A stretch of 64,000 nucleotides of DNA from CBDCVN01 sp965223585 (GCA_965223585.1 CBDCWW010000020.1:60541-124540), one strand, 5' to 3'. Shown: positions 43,284 to 53,140, counted from the first letter of the stretch. Notes: generated from the sequence alone by a model not told the origin. Numbers and translations are program-made.

Positions 43284-43387
43284 GGTGAAATCTGCTAGTA
43301 ATTTTAATTAGATTTAATCGAACTGAGAATGTTAAGTAATCCAATCATTAACTACTAATACTAACTACTTAAGAAAGGTTCTACCAA

Positions 43388-46300
43388 ATGAAAGACTTTA
43401 GCAAGGTTCGCATAAAAATTGCTTCACCTGAACAAATTCGTGAGTGGAGTTATGGTGAAGTAACAAAGCCTGAAACCATTAATTACCGCACCTTAAAACC
43501 AGAGCGTGATGGGCTTTTTGATGAACGAATTTTTGGTCCTGAAAAAGATTATGAATGTGCTTGTGGTAAATACAAGCGTCAACGCTTTGAGGGTAAAGTT
43601 TGTGAGCGCTGTGGTGTACAAGTTACTAAATCCACAGTGCGTCGCTATCGCATGGGTAACATTCAATTAGCCACACCCTGTAGTCACATTTGGTATGTTA
43701 AAGATGTTCCTAGCAAAGTTGGTGCTCTTCTAAATCTTTCTACTTCCCAACTCGAGCAGGTCCTTTATTTCGCCAAATACATAGTCACTGAACCTATGGG
43801 TGCTATGAAGGACAATAAACCTTTAAAACGTGGTGACTTGCTTTCTGATAGGGAGTATCGCCAACTTCGTTTTGGTCATCAAGAAACCTTTTCCGTTGCC
43901 ATGGGTGAAAATGCTATGGTGCAAGATGGTGAATATGTTGAAAAGGGTCACAAGCTTGCCAAAGGAACTAAGGCTAATCTTAGTGGTTTAGCTCAGTACC
44001 GCTTTCCACGTAAAATCGTTTTTGACTATAGTGAAGTTCGTGAAGCTAGCTTGACAATACCTGCTAAAGCTTGGGTTGAATCAGAAAGTTATCAAGGTGG
44101 TGAACCTTTTGCAGAACTTAATAGTAATTTAAACATAGCTGCAGAAATAAATGGTGTTGTTGAGCTTATCCCTATAGGTAATGAGGGTGGCCTCTTAAAT
44201 CTACGCAACCCCGATAATAACGAGCTAATTACTAGCTACTTTATCGCTAAGGGCCTAGTCCTAGAAGTAGCCCCCGGTGAAATAGTGACAGAAGGTACAA
44301 TACTTGCTAAAGCTAGTGAAGGTACACAACTTACGATTCCTACTGAGGCTAAAGCAAAGTTAATAAGTAATCAAAAAAGAGGTCCTGACATGGAACTCAA
44401 ATTTGAGCTTGCTTGGGCACGTCGTGAGGAAAATGAGATTGATCCTACAATGCATGTGTTGATAAGTGATGGTGCCACAGTACAGCAAGGTGATAAGGTA
44501 GTTGGAGCTATTGATAGTACTCAAGAAATTTATGCTGAGGCTGAGGGAACTTTACATCTTGCTGAACCTGCTAGCATTGTTGTGTCTAAAGCTAGAGTTT
44601 ATTCTTATGAAGATGAGCCTATTGTAGTTAACGGTGACAGGGTACTGCCCGGCGACGAGCTAGCTGATAAAGGTAAGGTTAAAGCTGACATATCTGGTCG
44701 TGTAGAGATTGACTTAGTTCGCCAACAAGTGCGCCTTATAGAATCCTATGACTTTGAGGCTAAGATGGGTGCAGAAGCTGTTAAAGAACTCTTAGAAAAT
44801 ATTGATTTAGAACAGCTAGAATCTCAACTTGTTGAAGAAATGGATTCCCCAAGTAAACACAAACGCACTAAGGCCAGAAAACGTTTAGAAGTTGTGCGTA
44901 ACTTTATTAGTTCAGGCAACAAACCTGAGTGGATGATCTTAGAGGCTATGCCAGTTATGCCTCCTTCCTTGCGCCCAATGGTACAGGTTGAAGGGGGGCG
45001 CTTTGCCACTTCTGACTTAAATGATCTTTACCGTCGCCTTATCAATCGCAACAACCGTTTAAGAAAGCTTATGGAGCAGGGCGCTCCAGAAATGATTGTC
45101 CGTAATGAAAAGCGTATGCTACAAGAAGCTGTTGATGCTTTAATTGATAATGGTAGACGTGGTACACCTGTAGTACATCCGGGTAGCGACCGAGAATTAC
45201 GTTCACTAACTGATATCCTAGGTGGTAAGCAAGGACGCTTTAGGCAAAACCTCTTGGGTAAACGAGTTGATTATTCTGGGCGCTCTGTAATTGTGGTAGG
45301 CCCACAACTTAAGTTACATCAATGTGGCGTGCCCAAACGTATGGCTTTAGAGCTTTTTAAACCTTTTCTCTTTAAGGTACTAGAAGAACGAGGTGTTGCT
45401 TCTAATATTAAAAGCGCTCGTAAATTACTAGATCGTTACCGTGATACCAAAGATGAGGTTTGGGATGCTCTTGAAGAGGTTATTGAAGATCGTGTGGTAC
45501 TGCTTAATCGTGCTCCAACCTTGCACCGTCTAGGTATTCAGGCTTTTGAGCCAGTATTAGTAGAAGGACAAGCTATTCAGTTACATCCCCTTGTTTGTGA
45601 GGCTTTTAATGCTGACTTTGATGGTGATCAAATGGCTATCCACGTACCTCTATCAGTTTACTCACAAGCAGAAGCAAGATTACAGATGCTAAGTTCTCAT
45701 AATTTGCTTTCACCTGCCCACGGTGATCCTAATGTGCAAGTAAGTCGTGATATAATCCTTGGCCTTTTTGTGCTTACACAAGTTTATAAAGGGCATAAAG
45801 GAATAGGTAACAAGTACAATAATGCTATTGAAGCTATAGAAGCCTATAAGGAAGGTAATGTTGATTTAAATAGTATCATTACTGTGGCAGGGAAAGAAAC
45901 CTCAGTAGGGCGTCTCAAGTACCATTTCAGCAACACTGACGAAGCACTTTTGGCTGTTGAACGTGGTGACATTGATATGCAAGATACAGTCACTGTGCGA
46001 ATTGATGGTAATATTGTAGAAACCTCACCCGGGCGCATGGTTTTTGCAAATCTAGTCAAAGAAACTATGCTAGAAGGTGAAGCAGTCGACTCTAAAGTAC
46101 TTTCTGAGCTAATTAGCTATGATACAGCCTATGAAAAGAAATCGTTGAGAAACCTTATTGTTAAGTCCTTTAAGCATTTTGGCATTGAAAAAACAGCTAA
46201 ACTTCTTGATGCACTTATGGATTATGGCTTTAAACTTTCTACCACTTCAGGTATTACTATTGGCATAGACGATGTGGTAATTCCTAAGAAAAAGTTTAGC

Positions 46301-47977
46301 TTATTAGAAGAAGCTGAAAGTAAACTTACCAAAATAACTGATGGTTATGAGCGCGGCTTTATGACTGATCAGGAAAGATACTTACAAGTAGTAAAACTTT
46401 GGAATGGTACCACTGACGAAGTACGTCAAGCAGTTTTTACTAACTTTCAGGAGAATATGCCTTTTAATCCTCTTTATGTAATGGTCAATTCAGGCTCGAG
46501 AGGAAATCCACAACAGATTCGTCAGTTAGCAGGTATGAGGGGTTTGATGGCCAAGCCTTCGGGAGAAACCATGGAATTGCCTATTCGGGCTAATTTTCGT
46601 GAGGGTTTGACGGTGCTCGAGTATTTTATAAGTACTCATGGTGCTCGTAAGGGTGGGGCAGATACTGCTCTCAGGACTGCTGATTCAGGTTACTTAACAC
46701 GTAAACTAGTAGATGTAGCTCATGAAATTGTAGTACGTAAAGATGATTGCGGCACAGCAGATTTCTTTGAAATACCTCTTTATAATGAAGATACGCGCCC
46801 TCGCCCTAAAGCACAATTAGATATGAGCTTATATGGACGTTATCTGGCTATGGATTTTGAGATAGGAGATTATGAACTTATTGAAGGTGCAATTTTAGAT
46901 AGAAAAGAGTTAGAAGAAATTTATTCTCGCATGACCTCAAATACAGATGTACGCAGTGTGCCTATTCGTAGCCCAATTGTTTGTCAAACAAGAGCAGGCG
47001 TTTGTCAAAGGTGTTATGGAATAGATATGTCTACTATGAGTCCTGTTTCTCTTGGTGAGGCTGTAGGAGTAATTGCAGCAGAGTCAATAGGAGAACCGGG
47101 AACACAACTAACTATGCGTACTTTCCACACTGGAGGTGTAGCAGGAGCAGGAGATATCACTCAAGGGTTACCACGTGTTATTGAGCTTGTTGAAGCTCGT
47201 AAACCTAAGGTACAAGCAGTAATAGCTGATTTAGATGGCACTGTATCTATAGAAGAGGGCGAAGACATTAATCGTCTTACAGTAACTAGCGATTTAGGTG
47301 AATTTAGCAAAACTTATAAAATTCGTCCCAATATCCGCATTCTTGTACGTGAAGGAGAGCACGTTGAAGCAGGTCAACCGCTTACACGTGGAGCAATTAA
47401 CCCTCATGACCTTTTAGAGTCACGTGGCCCTGAAGATGTACAGCATTACCTTGTTAATCAAATTCAAGATGTATACCGTAATCAAGGTGTTAATGTTCAT
47501 GATAAACACATTGAAGTTATTGTAAGGCAAATGCTTAAATATGTGGAAATTGAGGCTTCGGGTGACTCAAGCTACCTAGAAGGGCAAATTGCTGAAAAAT
47601 TTGACGTAGAAATGGCAAATGAAGAGCTTCTTGATGAAAATAAAGAGCCTGCTACATGGAAGCCCTTACTCTTAGGAATTACTAAAGCTAGCTTATCTAC
47701 ACGCTCTTGGCTTTCAGCAGCAAGTTTCCAGCATACTACTCATGTCCTTACGGAAGCTTCTGTAAGCGGCAAAGCAGATGAACTTGTTGGCTTGAAAGAG
47801 AATGTTATTCTAGGTCGCTTGATCCCTGCTGGCACAGGACTTAAGAGCATTCGTGATACTCGAGTAGCAGATGAAGCAACTATAGAGAAGCGTAAGAACA
47901 TATCTGCTAAAAGAAGTATCCCTGCCTCTCGACCTGCTAGTGGAAGACCAAGAGAAGAGAAGCAACTTAATTCTTAA
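43388..47977 (+). CDS. rpoC: RNA polymerase beta' subunit with Thermus/Deinococcus-type insertion
   Basis: 1529 residues. Zinc finger CACGKYKRQRFEGKVCERC at the N-terminus, a large insertion of about 300 residues between roughly 145 and 460 (repeated GV/EG-type barrel motifs such as ISGRVEIDLVRQQVRL), then LLGKRVDYSGRSVIVVGP, catalytic NADFDGDQMAIHVPLS, trigger loop region GLMAKPSGE and ISTHGARKGGADTALRTADSGY, and a second zinc cluster (CQTRAGVCQRCYG). The insertion is the hallmark of Deinococcota among non-proteobacterial polymerases. Ribosome site AAAGG; 104 nt after rpoB. Confidence 0.98.
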   Translation: MKDFSKVRIKIASPEQIREWSYGEVTKPETINYRTLKPERDGLFDERIFGPEKDYECACGKYKRQRFEGKVCERCGVQVTKSTVRRYRMGNIQLATPCSHIWYVKDVPSKVGALLNLSTSQLEQVLYFAKYIVTEPMGAMKDNKPLKRGDLLSDREYRQLRFGHQETFSVAMGENAMVQDGEYVEKGHKLAKGTKANLSGLAQYRFPRKIVFDYSEVREASLTIPAKAWVESESYQGGEPFAELNSNLNIAAEINGVVELIPIGNEGGLLNLRNPDNNELITSYFIAKGLVLEVAPGEIVTEGTILAKASEGTQLTIPTEAKAKLISNQKRGPDMELKFELAWARREENEIDPTMHVLISDGATVQQGDKVVGAIDSTQEIYAEAEGTLHLAEPASIVVSKARVYSYEDEPIVVNGDRVLPGDELADKGKVKADISGRVEIDLVRQQVRLIESYDFEAKMGAEAVKELLENIDLEQLESQLVEEMDSPSKHKRTKARKRLEVVRNFISSGNKPEWMILEAMPVMPPSLRPMVQVEGGRFATSDLNDLYRRLINRNNRLRKLMEQGAPEMIVRNEKRMLQEAVDALIDNGRRGTPVVHPGSDRELRSLTDILGGKQGRFRQNLLGKRVDYSGRSVIVVGPQLKLHQCGVPKRMALELFKPFLFKVLEERGVASNIKSARKLLDRYRDTKDEVWDALEEVIEDRVVLLNRAPTLHRLGIQAFEPVLVEGQAIQLHPLVCEAFNADFDGDQMAIHVPLSVYSQAEARLQMLSSHNLLSPAHGDPNVQVSRDIILGLFVLTQVYKGHKGIGNKYNNAIEAIEAYKEGNVDLNSIITVAGKETSVGRLKYHFSNTDEALLAVERGDIDMQDTVTVRIDGNIVETSPGRMVFANLVKETMLEGEAVDSKVLSELISYDTAYEKKSLRNLIVKSFKHFGIEKTAKLLDALMDYGFKLSTTSGITIGIDDVVIPKKKFSLLEEAESKLTKITDGYERGFMTDQERYLQVVKLWNGTTDEVRQAVFTNFQENMPFNPLYVMVNSGSRGNPQQIRQLAGMRGLMAKPSGETMELPIRANFREGLTVLEYFISTHGARKGGADTALRTADSGYLTRKLVDVAHEIVVRKDDCGTADFFEIPLYNEDTRPRPKAQLDMSLYGRYLAMDFEIGDYELIEGAILDRKELEEIYSRMTSNTDVRSVPIRSPIVCQTRAGVCQRCYGIDMSTMSPVSLGEAVGVIAAESIGEPGTQLTMRTFHTGGVAGAGDITQGLPRVIELVEARKPKVQAVIADLDGTVSIEEGEDINRLTVTSDLGEFSKTYKIRPNIRILVREGEHVEAGQPLTRGAINPHDLLESRGPEDVQHYLVNQIQDVYRNQGVNVHDKHIEVIVRQMLKYVEIEASGDSSYLEGQIAEKFDVEMANEELLDENKEPATWKPLLLGITKASLSTRSWLSAASFQHTTHVLTEASVSGKADELVGLKENVILGRLIPAGTGLKSIRDTRVADEATIEKRKNISAKRSIPASRPASGRPREEKQLNS

Positions 47978-48002
47978 AGTTATGCATTACACATAAACAT
48001 AA

Positions 48003-48031
48003 GTAGGGGTGGATTTGAAATCCACCCCTAC
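48003..48031. repeat. REP-like palindrome downstream of rpoC
   Basis: GTAGGGGTGGATTT and its inverse around a TTGAA centre, 25 nt after the rpoC stop. It has the same plan as the palindrome at 49118-49146 (GTARGGGTRGR...YCYACCCYTAC). It may also act as a transcription end for rpoC, though no U-run follows. Confidence 0.75.
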
Positions 48032-48137
48032 AGGTGAATGGAAACCTATGTTCTCTTTTATATAAGTGCTTACTAGTGCAATGTATGATGTAGATTTAGC
48101 CTATTTTTTCTAATCTCCAATTTTTGAGGGCTAGCAA

Positions 48138-48290
48138 TTACACTGCTCTTTGAGTTACCAAGTTAGTTATGTAAGATTTAATGCATTCCCACAATTCTTT
48201 TTGTGTGCTAGCACACATATTAGCAATTAATCCATGATAAGCAATCTGAGCCTTCCATGTTCTGTAGTTGTTCGTAATCTGAATGTTCAT
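48138..48290 (-). CDS. possible 50-residue small protein
   Basis: ATG at 48288-48290 to TAA at 48138-48140. The product (MNIQITNNYRTWKAQIAYHG, LIANMCASTQKELWECIKS) has helix-like spacing and natural composition. No ribosome site or promoter is clear and I recognise no family. It may equally be a gene remnant. Confidence 0.3.
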   Translation of the reverse strand: MNIQITNNYRTWKAQIAYHGLIANMCASTQKELWECIKSYITNLVTQRAV

Positions 48291-48579
48291 AAAACTACTT
48301 TGTCACTTAGCTATAAAGAAAATGTGAAGAAAAGATTTAGAGTTTGTTTAGTTAAAAAATAATCTCATAGCTTAAACAGTTGTGCGCTTAATTGAAAACC
48401 CAAATGCCTTTACTCATAACCGTTCATTTTGAGAAGATCCCTTTCAAACTTTAAAGGCGTTGAATTAAGCTTTCTACTGTGCTGTGAGGTAATTTGGTTT
48501 TCTTAATAAGAGTGTGGTATATAATATTAAAAGAAACTTACATCTAGCTGTTTAGCACAAATTCTCATCAAGGGGTTAG

Positions 48580-48592
48580 TATACTGCAGTCT
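48580..48592 (+). promoter_or_regulatory. -10 element for a leaderless ompH transcript
   Basis: TATACT (48580-48585) then exactly 7 nt to the ATG at 48593, with no Shine-Dalgarno. Same arrangement as at nfeD, the Crp/Fnr gene and the HIT gene. Confidence 0.6.
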
Positions 48593-49111
48593 ATGAAAGT
48601 AAAGCTTTTTTCTATCTCTGTCTTGGTTTTAGCAGTTGGATTTTTTACTATTAACTTATTTACAAATAAACTTGGTGCCCAAACGGATTACTCGCGCATT
48701 GTTTTTATTGATGCAGCAAGGGCACTAGCCTCGCATCCTGCAGGCGGTGCAATAGAAGAAATTCAAAAACGCCAAGAAGAGGAACTAGGACCTATTCTAC
48801 AGCAAATTCAAGACTTACAAAGGCAAGCTGCAGAAAGAGAATTAACTCCCGAAGAGCAAGATCTAGCGGATATACTAATACGCACTTTACAGGAAAGGCA
48901 ACAACGTTATGCAGAAGAAATTTTGCAAGCTTCTGAACCAGCTGTAAACGCTGTTAACAATGCTATTACCGCTATTTCAGCTAGTCAAGGTTATTCTATG
49001 GTTCTTGATGGTAATATAGCAGGACAAAATGGTATAGGCCTTGTAGTTTATGCTGTGGAAGGTTTAGACATCACAGATCAAGTTATCGAGTATGTAAAAC
49101 AAAATCCCTAA
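48593..49111 (+). CDS. OmpH/Skp-family periplasmic chaperone-like protein
   Basis: 172 residues. Signal peptide/anchor (KLFSISVLVLAVGFFTINLF), then YSRIVFIDAARALASHPAGG, a long coiled-coil (QKRQEEELGPILQQIQDLQR to RTLQERQQRYAEEIL), and a C-terminal SQGYSMVLDGN...TDQVIEYV beta strand, the usual OmpH layout. Skp-like proteins bind unfolded outer-membrane proteins. Its presence fits an organism with an outer envelope, as in Deinococcota. Confidence 0.85.
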   Translation: MKVKLFSISVLVLAVGFFTINLFTNKLGAQTDYSRIVFIDAARALASHPAGGAIEEIQKRQEEELGPILQQIQDLQRQAAERELTPEEQDLADILIRTLQERQQRYAEEILQASEPAVNAVNNAITAISASQGYSMVLDGNIAGQNGIGLVVYAVEGLDITDQVIEYVKQNP

Positions 49112-49117
49112 ATTTAA

Positions 49118-49146
49118 GTAAGGGTAGGCTTGAAACCTACCCTTAC
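49118..49146. repeat. REP-like palindrome between convergent ompH and sdhB
   Basis: GTAAGGGTAGG (49118-49128), CTTGAAA-centred loop, CCTACCCTTAC (49136-49146). It is close in sequence to the palindrome at 48003-48031. It may serve as a bidirectional transcription end. Confidence 0.75.
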
Positions 49147-49172
49147 AATAGGCCTCTATAATAAATACATGT

Positions 49173-49880
49173 TCAAGCCTGATACCACAAAACTTCTCGT
49201 TTAACCTCTTCAATAGCTTTTGTTATAGGAATGTCTCTAGGACAAGCCTCAGTGCAGTTATAGGCAGTGCGACAGCGCCATAAGCCATTGCTTTGATTTA
49301 AAACTTGCAGTCGTTGTTCTGTTCCCTGATCACGGCTATCAAAAATAAAGCGGTGAGCATTAACAATCGCTGCTGGCCCAATATAACGACCATTTGTCCA
49401 AAAAACGGGACAGCTAGTAGTACAACAAGCACAAAGAATGCACTTAGTTGTATCATCAAAAACGGCTCGTTCTTCAGGGTTTTGATGATGCTCTGTTGGC
49501 GGAGCAGGATCATAATTAATAAAAAAGGGTAATACTGATTTGTAGGAGTCGAAAAAGGGTTCTAAATCCACTATCAAGTCTTTAAGTACTCGTAACCCGG
49601 GAAGAGGTTCTATACTTATTTTTTCACCTAGATCTTTAACCAACACCTTGCAAGCTAAGCGATTAACACCATTAATAAGCATTCCATCAGAACCACAAAT
49701 ACCGTGAGCACAACTACGACGATAAGAAAGGGAACCATCAATTTCCCATTTAATTTTATTCATAACATCTAGTACACGGTCAGTGGGGTGCACTGCTAAT
49801 TCATAGTCTTCCCAATGGGGTCTTTTATCCTTTTCAGGATCAAAACGTTTAATTCTTATATAGACTTGAGTTTGTTCCAT
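49173..49880 (-). CDS. sdhB: succinate dehydrogenase iron-sulfur subunit
   Basis: 236 residues from the ATG at 49880 (preceded by GGAAG); two upstream codons are also open. Cluster ligands: [2Fe-2S] SCAHGICGSDG...LACK, [4Fe-4S] CILCACCTTSCP, and the third cluster CRTAYNCTEACPRDI. Electrons pass from SdhA to the membrane quinone. It is separated from sdhA by an extra membrane gene. Confidence 0.95.
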   Translation of the reverse strand: MEQTQVYIRIKRFDPEKDKRPHWEDYELAVHPTDRVLDVMNKIKWEIDGSLSYRRSCAHGICGSDGMLINGVNRLACKVLVKDLGEKISIEPLPGLRVLKDLIVDLEPFFDSYKSVLPFFINYDPAPPTEHHQNPEERAVFDDTTKCILCACCTTSCPVFWTNGRYIGPAAIVNAHRFIFDSRDQGTEQRLQVLNQSNGLWRCRTAYNCTEACPRDIPITKAIEEVKREVLWYQA

Positions 49881-49990
49881 TAACAATCTTCCTTTACTAT
49901 TAAAAACATTCTATAGAGATTTAGAGTTTCCTATACCCACACTAGGTATGGTAGTACCTTTCTTAAGCTGATAACTAAGAACACCTTATA

Positions 49991-50359
49991 TTAGGCCCAC
50001 ATTCTTCTTAAAATAGCTATAACAATAGAAAGCAATTGATAACTTGCTACTATAAGCAAAAAAAAGAAAATTAAAATCATAAAATTAGCAAGGGGAGTGT
50101 TAACAGTAGCTCCTATTATTAGTAAGCTTATAAAAGATCCCATAGAGCTTAAGAAAAACCTTTTAAATCTCTTCCTAAGGCTAATTCGTTTTTTAGGTTT
50201 TGCTAATTTAGTATCATTATGGCTTTCATTAGAATTTTTACTAAAATTTTCATCAGGAGCCTCATATTTGTGGACTACGATTTGCTTTCTATTTGCAAAA
50301 GCTGCGATTAATCCGATAATAGCAGCCAAAAGTGCTAATAGAGTTTCTAATCCTTGCAC
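49991..50359 (-). CDS. membrane protein of unknown function inserted between sdhA and sdhB
   Basis: 122 residues starting at GTG, 14 nt after the sdhA stop. TM near the N-terminus (LETLLALLAAIIGLIAAFA), a polar, charged loop (KYEAPDENFSKNSNESHND, then KPKKRISLRKRFKRFF), and two more TM helices. No Sdh subunit I know looks like this. The position in the operon suggests co-expression with complex II, and a role in its assembly or an accessory subunit is only inference. Confidence 0.65.
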   Translation of the reverse strand: MQGLETLLALLAAIIGLIAAFANRKQIVVHKYEAPDENFSKNSNESHNDTKLAKPKKRISLRKRFKRFFLSSMGSFISLLIIGATVNTPLANFMILIFFFLLIVASYQLLSIVIAILRRMWA

Positions 50360-50373
50360 TTTATAAGCTCTTT

Positions 50374-52113
50374 CTAATAAACTCTGGGTTTAGGTTTATA
50401 TAACCCTAGTGTCACAGGCTTATAGTCAATACGTACACTATCACCATCTTTGTATATTAGGGTATGTTTAAGCCAGTTTTCATCGTCTCGGTCTTTGTAG
50501 TCCTCACGTGAGTGTGCTCCTCGAGACTCCTGACGGTTAAGTGCGCCATGGGTTAACTGCTCAGCATTATCCAATAAAAACCCTAGTTCTAAAACCTCTA
50601 AAAGCTCAGTATTATACTGCTTTCCTTGGTCATCAACTTGAACATCTTTGTAACGTTCTTTTAGCTCTTTTAGTTTTTCAATTTGCTCTGAAAGGGTCTC
50701 TTCTGTCCGGAAAACACTAGCTTTTTCATGCATAGAATTTTGCAACTCTTGACGTAAAAGCCCTGCTTTTTCCTCGCCACTAGCATTCAAAATTTTATTG
50801 ATCAATTCTTGGGCAAAGTCTTGATTATCTCTTGGCAAATCACTAAATTGTGTATTAGCAGCGTACTCAGAGGCAAATCTACCTGCTCGACGACCAAAAA
50901 CAATTAAATCTCCTAAAGAATTGGTTCCTAGACGATTAGCACCGTGCAAGCTAGCACAAGCACATTCACCTGCTGCATAAAGACCTTGTACAATGATGTT
51001 ATTTCCATCACTAATAACTTCAGTATTAATAGTAGTAGGAATGCCACCCATAGCATAATGTGCCGTAGGCTGTACAGGTACAGGTTCTTTTACAGGCTCT
51101 ACTCCTAAGTAAATACGAGCAAATTCTGTGACATCAGGTAGGCGCTTTTCTATAATCTCAGCACCTATATGAGTTAAGTCTAAGTGGACGTAATCCTTAT
51201 CTGGCCCTAGACCACGTCCCTCACGCACTTCCAGATAAATTGCGCGACTGACCATATCCCTAGGAGCTAAATCTTTGATGGTGGGTGCATAACGTTCCAT
51301 GAAGCGTTCACCCTCGCTATTACGTAATATACCCCCCTCACCTCTTGCACCTTCAGTTAACAGTACCCCAATTTTATAAAGACCCGTAGGGTGAAATTGA
51401 AAAAATTCAGGATCTTCTATAGGCAAACCACGACGGTAAACTATACTAGACATATCACCTGTTAAAGCATGGGCGTTGGAAGTTACCTTAAACATGCGTC
51501 CCCAGCCACCTGTAGCAAGCACTGTTGATTTAGAGTGAAAAGTATGCAATTCGCCTGTGGCAAGTTCATAGGCTACTACTCCCAAACATTCTCCATTTTC
51601 TAGAATGATATCAATGACATGGAATTCATTAAAAAAAGTAACATTATCTTTTATAGACTGTTGGTACAAGGTTTGTAAAATCATGTGGCCAGTGCGGTCA
51701 GCAGCATAGCAAGCTCTTTCAACAGCACTTTTACCAAAGTCTCGAGTGTGACCACCAAATTTACGCTGAGCTATTTTGCCTTCAGGGGTTCGAGAAAAAG
51801 GCAATCCCATATGCTCTAATTCATAAACTGCTTCAATAACATCATTAGCAAACATTTGAGCAACATCTTGGTCAGTAAGGTAATCACCACCTTTAATGGT
51901 GTCAAAGGCGTGCCATTCAGGGCTATCCTCGCTTATGTTGCCAAGTGCTGCACCTACACCTCCTTGGGCTGCTCCTGTGTGGCTACGAGTAGGATAAAGC
52001 TTGCTAATAACTGCTACAGAAACTCCCGGGTGTTGTGCTGCATATCGTGCTGCCATTAATCCAGCACCGCCTGCACCAACTACAATTACATCATAACGGT
52101 GTGCTCTTGGCAT
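50374..52113 (-). CDS. sdhA: succinate dehydrogenase flavoprotein subunit
   Basis: 579 residues from the ATG overlapping the sdhD stop (TAATG) and preceded by GGGAG; an in-frame extension upstream is rejected. FAD motif VIVVGAGGAGLMAARYAA, covalent FAD His in RSHTGAAQGG, HPTGLY, GARGEGGILRN, catalytic Arg region and HYAMGGIPT. It oxidises succinate to fumarate on the cytoplasmic face. Confidence 0.96.
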   Translation of the reverse strand: MPRAHRYDVIVVGAGGAGLMAARYAAQHPGVSVAVISKLYPTRSHTGAAQGGVGAALGNISEDSPEWHAFDTIKGGDYLTDQDVAQMFANDVIEAVYELEHMGLPFSRTPEGKIAQRKFGGHTRDFGKSAVERACYAADRTGHMILQTLYQQSIKDNVTFFNEFHVIDIILENGECLGVVAYELATGELHTFHSKSTVLATGGWGRMFKVTSNAHALTGDMSSIVYRRGLPIEDPEFFQFHPTGLYKIGVLLTEGARGEGGILRNSEGERFMERYAPTIKDLAPRDMVSRAIYLEVREGRGLGPDKDYVHLDLTHIGAEIIEKRLPDVTEFARIYLGVEPVKEPVPVQPTAHYAMGGIPTTINTEVISDGNNIIVQGLYAAGECACASLHGANRLGTNSLGDLIVFGRRAGRFASEYAANTQFSDLPRDNQDFAQELINKILNASGEEKAGLLRQELQNSMHEKASVFRTEETLSEQIEKLKELKERYKDVQVDDQGKQYNTELLEVLELGFLLDNAEQLTHGALNRQESRGAHSREDYKDRDDENWLKHTLIYKDGDSVRIDYKPVTLGLYKPKPRVY

Positions 52114-52538
52114 TAGTGACTCCCTAAATTTCTTATAGCGTCGCCCATTTCCTCGTAGGTAAATGCCCAAAGTGTTATTGTGCCCAAAAGAAAAACAATA
52201 CCAGCTACAAAGAAAAGAGTGGTCTTAGCTAGGAATCGAGATCTGGGTTCGCTGAAGTAGTCTTCAACGCTATAGCGCAAGCCATTTACACCATGCAGCA
52301 TGGCAAAGAAGAGTATAAAAGTATCATAAGCCTTTACCCATGCTTTACTAAAACGTCCTGCTACATAATCATAATCTACATCTCCAACATTAATTAAAAT
52401 GTTATTCATAAATATGTGTCCAAAAACTAAAAAGATAAGTAATAAGCCCGACACACGCATGAATACCCACCATGCCAACTCACTATTAGTGTTATAGGTG
52501 GCTTTGGCTTGACTTAAAGTTCTCGGTTGTACAGCCAT
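52113..52538 (-). CDS. sdhD: succinate dehydrogenase membrane anchor subunit SdhD
   Basis: 141 residues, three TM helices. LAWWVFMRVSGLLLIFLVFGHIF, a conserved His in VFGHI and a later AMLHGVNGLRYS with heme-ligand type His. GGAG ribosome site. Couples to sdhA. Confidence 0.88.
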   Translation of the reverse strand: MAVQPRTLSQAKATYNTNSELAWWVFMRVSGLLLIFLVFGHIFMNNILINVGDVDYDYVAGRFSKAWVKAYDTFILFFAMLHGVNGLRYSVEDYFSEPRSRFLAKTTLFFVAGIVFLLGTITLWAFTYEEMGDAIRNLGSH

Positions 52539-52603
52539 TATTTTATTACTCCAATTATCCTAAACATATATTCATATACACATTTGTTCAGCAAAGGAAC
52601 ACA

Positions 52604-52960
52604 TTAACCTGCAAATATTTCAGGAAGCACCTTAACCAATATGGGAAAGCCAATACCAGCAGTTAAAACTAAAACAGCATACCACATATAACTTTGCCAA
52701 CGGACACCCCATTCAGTAAAGTCCATTATGATTATGCGTAGACCGTTCAACGCATGATAAACCACTCCTGCCATGATCAAGACAAGTCCTATGCGAAAGG
52801 GCCACTGATGGTAAAAAGCTAAAAAATTATTAAAAGGGCCATCGGGACCATACATAACTAAGCTAATATCAACTACATGTAAGAACAAATAGAGTGCTAG
52901 GGCTATGCCTGATATACGGTGTAAGATAAACGCCCATTGACCTTCTCTACCTCTATACAT
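52604..52960 (-). CDS. sdhC: succinate dehydrogenase cytochrome b556 subunit SdhC
   Basis: 118 residues, three TM helices. WAFILHRISGIALALYLFLHVVD has the HRxSG quinone-site motif and a heme His; MAGVVYHALNGLRIIIMDF has the second. A GAGGAGG ribosome site, among the strongest in the window. First gene of the sdhC-sdhD-sdhA-x-sdhB operon. Confidence 0.93.
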   Translation of the reverse strand: MYRGREGQWAFILHRISGIALALYLFLHVVDISLVMYGPDGPFNNFLAFYHQWPFRIGLVLIMAGVVYHALNGLRIIIMDFTEWGVRWQSYMWYAVLVLTAGIGFPILVKVLPEIFAG

Positions 52961-53102
52961 GAAAACCTCCTCAACATTTAAGAGTCCCCCTAAATTCTTA
53001 CTCTAAATTATTATACTTTAAAAAGTATTTTACTATGTTTTTGTAAAAAGAAAGTCTAGGAATAAGTTACAAAATAAATAAATTAACGGTCTCACTAATC
53101 TC

Positions 53103-53140
53103 TAAAAAAGCCTCAGAGGTAGTAAAACCCTCTGAGGCTT
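53103..53140 (-). terminator. intrinsic terminator of the repeat lipoprotein gene
   Basis: On the minus strand AAGCCTCAGAGG, loop, CCTCTGAGGCTT followed by TTTTTTAGAG: a 12-bp stem with a U-run, about 50 nt after the stop at 53188. It also insulates the sdh operon. Confidence 0.9.

Larger units (their letters stand above)
48032..48592. other. spacer between rpoC and ompH
   Basis: No large gene. A 50-codon minus-strand ORF (48138-48290) is described separately. The right end holds the ompH promoter (TATACT at 48580-48585). Confidence 0.5.

Noticed and set aside
43800..44760. The long rpoC insertion as a recent insertion event
   Set aside because: It corresponds to the well-known lineage-specific region of Thermus/Deinococcus beta', so it is ancestral.
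52114..52170. Upstream extension of sdhA
   Set aside because: It would lie inside sdhD; the ATG at 52113 has GGGAG and the usual TAATG overlap.
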